Source: Candidatus Omnitrophota bacterium (lineage in GTDB: Bacteria > Hinthialibacterota > Hinthialibacteria > Hinthialibacterales > Hinthialibacteraceae). Taken from it: a DNA stretch of 59,701 bases. This document shows positions 55,950-59,701 of the stretch, in pieces (the first letter of the stretch is position 1; every line of letters starts with the position of its first letter). The notes beneath the pieces are model-generated. The model ran no database searches. It was not told the origin of the DNA and was given only the letters and a program-made list of their open reading frames with translations. The stretch lies in contig JBFMBP010000178.1 of NCBI GenBank assembly GCA_040755155.1, positions 6,357-66,057 on the forward strand. The letters run 5' to 3'. The position numbers and the translations under genes are program-made.

Positions 55950-58025
55950 TCAGAATCCTGGAGGTCCGTCCATGAAATCCTGTGGAGGACGAATCATTCC
56001 ATTCAAACCATTCGCAATTTCCTTCTCGTCCAAATCGCCGCTTTTATCGGCGTCCCAATTCGCGAACCATTCGTTACCCAATTGCTGAAAAATCGTTTTC
56101 GATATTTTCCCCTCGTCGTCCGCTTTTTCCATGAATGCGGGAATCAAGAAGAAGGTGGGAGAGAATTCGCCTGGAGGTCCCATCGGCGGAAAACCATCTG
56201 GCAGTTTAAAAATAGGAGATAAACCCTCGGCGAGTTCTTTATCGTTCAAACTATCATTTTTGTCTTTGTCCCATCCTGCAGCCCATTGATTCCATTTTTC
56301 GATGAAAATCGATTTTTTGATCTTCTTATCTTGATCCTGGCCGATGGCTGCGGATAATTGCGGTCCTAAGAACATACCCGGCCCGAATCCTTCCGGAGGA
56401 CCGAATCCGCCGGGGCCGCCGGGACCAAATCCGCCTGGCCCAGGTCCGCCGGGTCCGCCAGGTCCAAATCCACCGGGTCCGCCTGGGCCGCCTGGACGTC
56501 CCGGTCCTGATAATTTTTCGCCTTCCGATTTTCCATCCAATTGCAATTGGATGGATTCATTGCGTTTTGCAATCCAACCCGAGATCGAGAACAATTTAAA
56601 CATAGGGCCTCGGCGCAATCCTCTATCTCTTTCAGACGAAGGCGAGGGATTTTCCGAAATGTTATCCTCGCTTTTCGACACTGCGTTATAAGAGACGCAT
56701 TTGACGAATTCGTCGAAGGGGACTTTAGTATCTTCTTTAACCGCATCTTGAATGGCGGCGCGGATGGTTTCGACTTTCTTTTGAATTCGTTCCGGCTGTA
56801 AAATCTTATGCGTGAATTCCCGAATGAATGCTAAGTATTTTTCTTTCCATTCGGGAATTGCCAGTAGGCGATCAATGAGCGGATGGGGGGCGGGATTCGG
56901 TTCCCGGATGCTAGCCCGCGCTTGGATATCGGGAGAACCGCTCATCATGAATTTTCCGAACGACAAATCCATGTCCCATGGAATCCAATAGTATTTATCC
57001 GTTTTGGTTTCATGGTAGATATAGTAATTTTGTCCCATGCCCAAAATGCTGTCGTAATTGGCGATAGCGACATTGACGGCTAAAAAGCGCAGAAACGCTT
57101 CAACGTCAATGTATTCTCCAATCTTCTTTTGAAAATCCACGCCGGTCGCTTCGTTGACGAACTTGGCGAATTCCATAAAATGCTTGGCTTCCTTCCAAGT
57201 AACGTCATCCGTTTTGCAGTCGTATGGTTGTTCGTAATCGTCCCAATTGTCGCCAAAATAAGGGAGGCCGCGGATCATTCGAGGTTTCAACAGCAATCCT
57301 TCTTTAATACCGTAATTACGTTGTAAAAAGTTTTCGTTGACTTGCTCGGCGATAGTATATAAACCCAGATATTCCTTGCCGTATTGACCTTCGACTGTGA
57401 TATAGACCTTGGCGAAGGCTGTTCGCGGGGCGGGAAGGTCAAAATCTCGGAATGTTTCATACGAGAGGACTTCCACCATGTGCGAAGGATCGAAGAAGTT
57501 ATTGTTGAGATTGATTTTGGTTTGACCCATGAATTCCTGATTTTTCACATAACGGTTGAAATCAATCTTGATGGGTTTTTTCAAGGAATTTCCACCCATC
57601 CGTAGAGTAGCATTTCCCTTATAACGAATTCCGACGTTTTCAAACTTTTTGCCATCAACTTCAACGATTGCAGAGATATAGGGCAAATCGTCTTGCGGGA
57701 AAAAACCTCCCGGAGGCCCCATTCGGCGTTCGGGACGATTGGCGGGCTGGTCGCCGTTGTTTGCAGGTGGAGGGCCGCCGAAGAATGGAGGTCTTCCGCC
57801 GGGGCCGCCGGATCGTGTTGGCTGCATTTTTTGCCAATTTTCGGGAGATATCGTCAGATGGATATTCCAAACTTTTGTCATTCCGAAAATGGAATCATCG
57901 GAATTATCTTTCTCCGAACCGCCTAATGCCCATTGAGCAGTTGGTAGCAATAAGATGAAAAGAATCAAGCATAAAACCGAAGGAATAGATAACGAAATAC
58001 GGTTATTATTATCGAATATTTTCAT
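55950..58025 (-). CDS. Secreted CotH-kinase-family protein with collagen-like and EF-hand segments
   Basis: A 691-residue exported protein. Signal peptide near residues 14-36. CotH kinase domain about 45-430, with PYISAIVEVDGKKFENVGIR, RYKGNATLRMGG, QTKINLNNNFFDPSHMVEVL, the YYWIPWDMDLSFGKF metal/catalytic motif (about 345-360). Then GPG/GPP repeats (about 503-543; GGPGGFGPGGPGGPGPGGFG) like collagen, followed by two EF-hand loops: DKDKNDSLNDKE (about 580) and DADKSGDLDEKE (about 655). CotH proteins phosphorylate secreted proteins; Ca2+-binding and a Gly-rich stalk suggest surface assembly. GGAGATAG before the ATG. Confidence 0.8.
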   Translation of the reverse strand: MKIFDNNNRISLSIPSVLCLILFILLLPTAQWALGGSEKDNSDDSIFGMTKVWNIHLTISPENWQKMQPTRSGGPGGRPPFFGGPPPANNGDQPANRPERRMGPPGGFFPQDDLPYISAIVEVDGKKFENVGIRYKGNATLRMGGNSLKKPIKIDFNRYVKNQEFMGQTKINLNNNFFDPSHMVEVLSYETFRDFDLPAPRTAFAKVYITVEGQYGKEYLGLYTIAEQVNENFLQRNYGIKEGLLLKPRMIRGLPYFGDNWDDYEQPYDCKTDDVTWKEAKHFMEFAKFVNEATGVDFQKKIGEYIDVEAFLRFLAVNVAIANYDSILGMGQNYYIYHETKTDKYYWIPWDMDLSFGKFMMSGSPDIQARASIREPNPAPHPLIDRLLAIPEWKEKYLAFIREFTHKILQPERIQKKVETIRAAIQDAVKEDTKVPFDEFVKCVSYNAVSKSEDNISENPSPSSERDRGLRRGPMFKLFSISGWIAKRNESIQLQLDGKSEGEKLSGPGRPGGPGGPGGFGPGGPGGPGPGGFGPGGPGGFGPPEGFGPGMFLGPQLSAAIGQDQDKKIKKSIFIEKWNQWAAGWDKDKNDSLNDKELAEGLSPIFKLPDGFPPMGPPGEFSPTFFLIPAFMEKADDEGKISKTIFQQLGNEWFANWDADKSGDLDEKEIANGLNGMIRPPQDFMDGPPGF

Positions 58026-58416
58026 GCGCTTCTATCTCCATTGGTGCGATTTGGGAAAAGTTTATTTTCTTATAAGAATGAAATCCTCGAATGAAAGCCA
58101 TTCTGGATTGGATTGACTTAAAGCAAAAAAAGAACCACTTTCGAACATTGTAATTTCTTCGCGTTTTTTTGCATTTATTAGAGAAATATTAGGAAAATAT
58201 GAGGAAGGCGCGTGGATAGACGCCGAAAAAATGCGCATTAATTACACATTGCTTTTTTGAGATACGCGAAATTTTTGCGCATTTCGAAATATTGGAATTT
58301 GCGTTCTTGATGGAGCGGGTTCCATACGTAAATATTTTATTTTTTAATTTTCATATCTATTTCTAAATAAAAGAGTTATGAGCTATAACTTAAGAAAAAT
58401 TTTTATTTGCTTCAAT
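58026..58416. other. A/T-rich intergenic region
   Basis: Nothing recognisable: no open frame with a ribosome site, no repeat of the families seen elsewhere. It should hold the promoter of the CotH gene on the minus strand. Confidence 0.5.
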
Positions 58417-58444
58417 AAAAAAAGCCCGGTTATTAAACCGGGCT
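58417..58444 (-). terminator. Rho-independent terminator of leuB
   Basis: On the minus strand: AGCCCGGTTT-aat-AACCGGGCT-type stem followed by seven T. The stop of the dehydrogenase is 28 bases upstream. Confidence 0.9.
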
Positions 58445-58471
58445 TGCAGTTGATTGGCATTATAGTTTGGA

Positions 58472-59551
58472 TTACATATCTTGAACGCGCTGGGCGATAT
58501 CGTCGCCGATCTTGGAAGTGGACATGCCCGCTTTGACGATGTCGCTTACGGCCAAGCCAGGGAGTTTGCCGCTGCCGAGAAAATCGGAGACAGCCTTATC
58601 CAACATTTTCGCCGCTTTCTCTTCGCCCAGATGTTCCAACATCATTTGGCCAGCGCTAATGCAGGCGATGGGATTGATGACGTTTTGGTTGGTATATTTA
58701 GGAGCGGAGCCGCCGATCGGCTCGAACATCGAGGTTCCTTGGGGATTGATGTTGCCGCCCGCCGCGACGCCCATGCCGCCTTGAACCATTGCGCCCAGAT
58801 CGGTAATGATGTCGCCGAACATGTTGCCGGTGACGATGACGTCGAACCATTCGGGATTCTTTACCATCCACATAGTGGTAGCGTCTACGTGGGCGTATTC
58901 GCGCTTGATGCCAGGATATTCTTTTTGCCCCATTTCATGAAAAGCGCGTTCCCAGAGATCGTAGACGAAAGTAAGGACGTTGGTTTTTCCGCAAAGAGTC
59001 AGCGTGTTGTTTTTGTTTCTTTTCTTCGTATATTCGAAAGCATATTTCAAGCAACGGTCGACTTCGAAGCGAGTGTAAACCATTTCCTGGATGGCGACTT
59101 CGTTAGGCGTGCCTTTTTTAATAATTCCGCCGCCGCCGGTATAGATGCCGGCGCTGTTTTCGCGCACGACGACGAAGTCGATTTCCTTGGGACCTTTATC
59201 TTTAATCGGCGTCCATACGCCGGGATAGAGTTTGACGGGTCGAAGGTTGATGTATTGATCCAGTTCGAAGCGCGCTTTGAGCAGGATGCCTTTTTCCAAG
59301 ATTCCCGGCTTCACGTCGGGGTGGCCGATGGCGCCGAGGTAGATGGCATTAAATTTTTTCAACTCTTCGATGGCGCTGTCGGGGAGAATTTCCCCCGTTT
59401 TCATGTAGCGTTCGCCGCCGAAATCGAAATCCGTATACTCGCATTTGAATCCGGCTTTTTGTTCCAGGACTTTGAGTACTTTGACGCCTTCGCGTATGAC
59501 TTCCGGTCCGGTTCCGTCGCCGCCCATGACGGCAATTTTATAAGTCTTCAT
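58472..59551 (-). CDS. leuB: 3-isopropylmalate dehydrogenase-type decarboxylating dehydrogenase
   Basis: A 359-residue beta-decarboxylating dehydrogenase: [40 protein letters not shown] (substrate-binding Arg set), [31 protein letters not shown] (catalytic Lys), [20 protein letters not shown] (Mg2+ Asp) and [14 protein letters not shown] (NAD site). LeuB fits best; tartrate or D-malate dehydrogenases share most motifs. No other leu genes in the window. GGAGG before the ATG. Confidence 0.8.
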   Translation of the reverse strand: MKTYKIAVMGGDGTGPEVIREGVKVLKVLEQKAGFKCEYTDFDFGGERYMKTGEILPDSAIEELKKFNAIYLGAIGHPDVKPGILEKGILLKARFELDQYINLRPVKLYPGVWTPIKDKGPKEIDFVVVRENSAGIYTGGGGIIKKGTPNEVAIQEMVYTRFEVDRCLKYAFEYTKKRNKNNTLTLCGKTNVLTFVYDLWERAFHEMGQKEYPGIKREYAHVDATTMWMVKNPEWFDVIVTGNMFGDIITDLGAMVQGGMGVAAGGNINPQGTSMFEPIGGSAPKYTNQNVINPIACISAGQMMLEHLGEEKAAKMLDKAVSDFLGSGKLPGLAVSDIVKAGMSTSKIGDDIAQRVQDM

Positions 59552-59642
59552 AGATGCCTCCGTTAGTTAAATTAGCGGGCTATGCTTCTTTGCCTCTGGC
59601 TTTGGGACTGGAGGACTTGTCTTCTTGTCTCCCAATCTCCTC

Positions 59643-59676
59643 TGGTGGGCTACGCTTCGCTTTGAGCCCACCCTAC
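59643..59676. repeat. GGTGGGCT palindrome family, copy 11
   Basis: TGGTGGGCTACGCTTCGCTT then TGAGCCCACCCTAC, a near-perfect unit and the best example of the consensus. Confidence 0.85.
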
Positions 59677-59701
59677 AAACATGTCGCCTTGTCTCCCTAT
59701 C

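Noticed and set aside
58481-59566. A 361-codon open frame on the plus strand
   Set aside because: It is the mirror of the leuB-type gene over its whole length, lacks a ribosome site and matches no family; leuB on the minus strand carries all motifs and a terminator.
2335-59676. CRISPR array or tRNA cluster
   Set aside because: Repeats are dispersed, palindromic and not regularly spaced; no tRNA-like cloverleaf with a GTTCGAxxC arm was found on either strand.

Overview
The window reads as a chromosomal piece from an uncultured, Gram-negative-type bacterium, probably from or near the PVC superphylum or the Hydrogenedentota/Sumerlaeota-type candidate phyla. That placement is inference. It rests on three Tat-exported Gfo/Idh/MocA oxidoreductases, a secreted DUF1080 protein, a DUF4838 protein, CotH-kinase and very large secreted multi-domain proteins, short pseudopilins and a EutM-like microcompartment shell protein. 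A canonical rpsB-tsf-pyrH-frr block, tpiA and a leuB-type gene anchor it as chromosome. I see no tRNA, rRNA, CRISPR array, prophage or complete insertion sequence.

Layout. 1-2.4 kb: pseudopilin start, orphan BMC shell gene, first Gfo/Idh gene. 2.4-6.6 kb: accessory island with hicBA, an AT-rich UvrD-like helicase, a ParE-type toxin-antitoxin cassette that abuts a truncated nucleotidyltransferase, and a pseudopilin. 6.7-13.6 kb: aminotransferase, second Gfo/Idh, mazEF, a mini zinc ribbon, secreted and unknown proteins, YjbQ. 14-16.6 kb: an EF-G-like GTPase. 16.7-23.6 kb: two tandem, homologous secreted proteins of nearly 1,100 residues. 23.9-31 kb: a receiver protein, third Gfo/Idh, a DUF6883/DUF4926 pair, and a DUF2089-led operon with two membrane proteins that share a C-terminal module. 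31-43.2 kb: WD40 protein, DPP-IV peptidase, a second copy of the ParE-type cassette, secreted nitrilase, a DUF362/NapH/NapG-like redox operon, DUF433/DUF5615. 43.3-59.7 kb: serine hydrolase, the translation/UMP-kinase block, tpiA, DUF1080, PHP phosphatase, a divergent URO-D/deoxyhypusine-synthase-like pair, HD hydrolase, CotH with collagen-like and EF-hand segments, and leuB.

Two themes stand out. First, export and polysaccharide or glycoside handling: the Tat oxidoreductases, DUF1080, DUF4838 and secreted binding-domain proteins fit an organism that oxidises and cleaves sugars in the periplasm. Second, intergenic space is crowded with small selfish or structural elements: five complete types of toxin-antitoxin-like pair (one present twice), at least eleven copies of a GGTGGGCT palindrome, MITE-like elements with terminal inverted repeats, and three further dispersed repeat families. 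The least explained system is the DUF2089 regulator operon at 28-30 kb.
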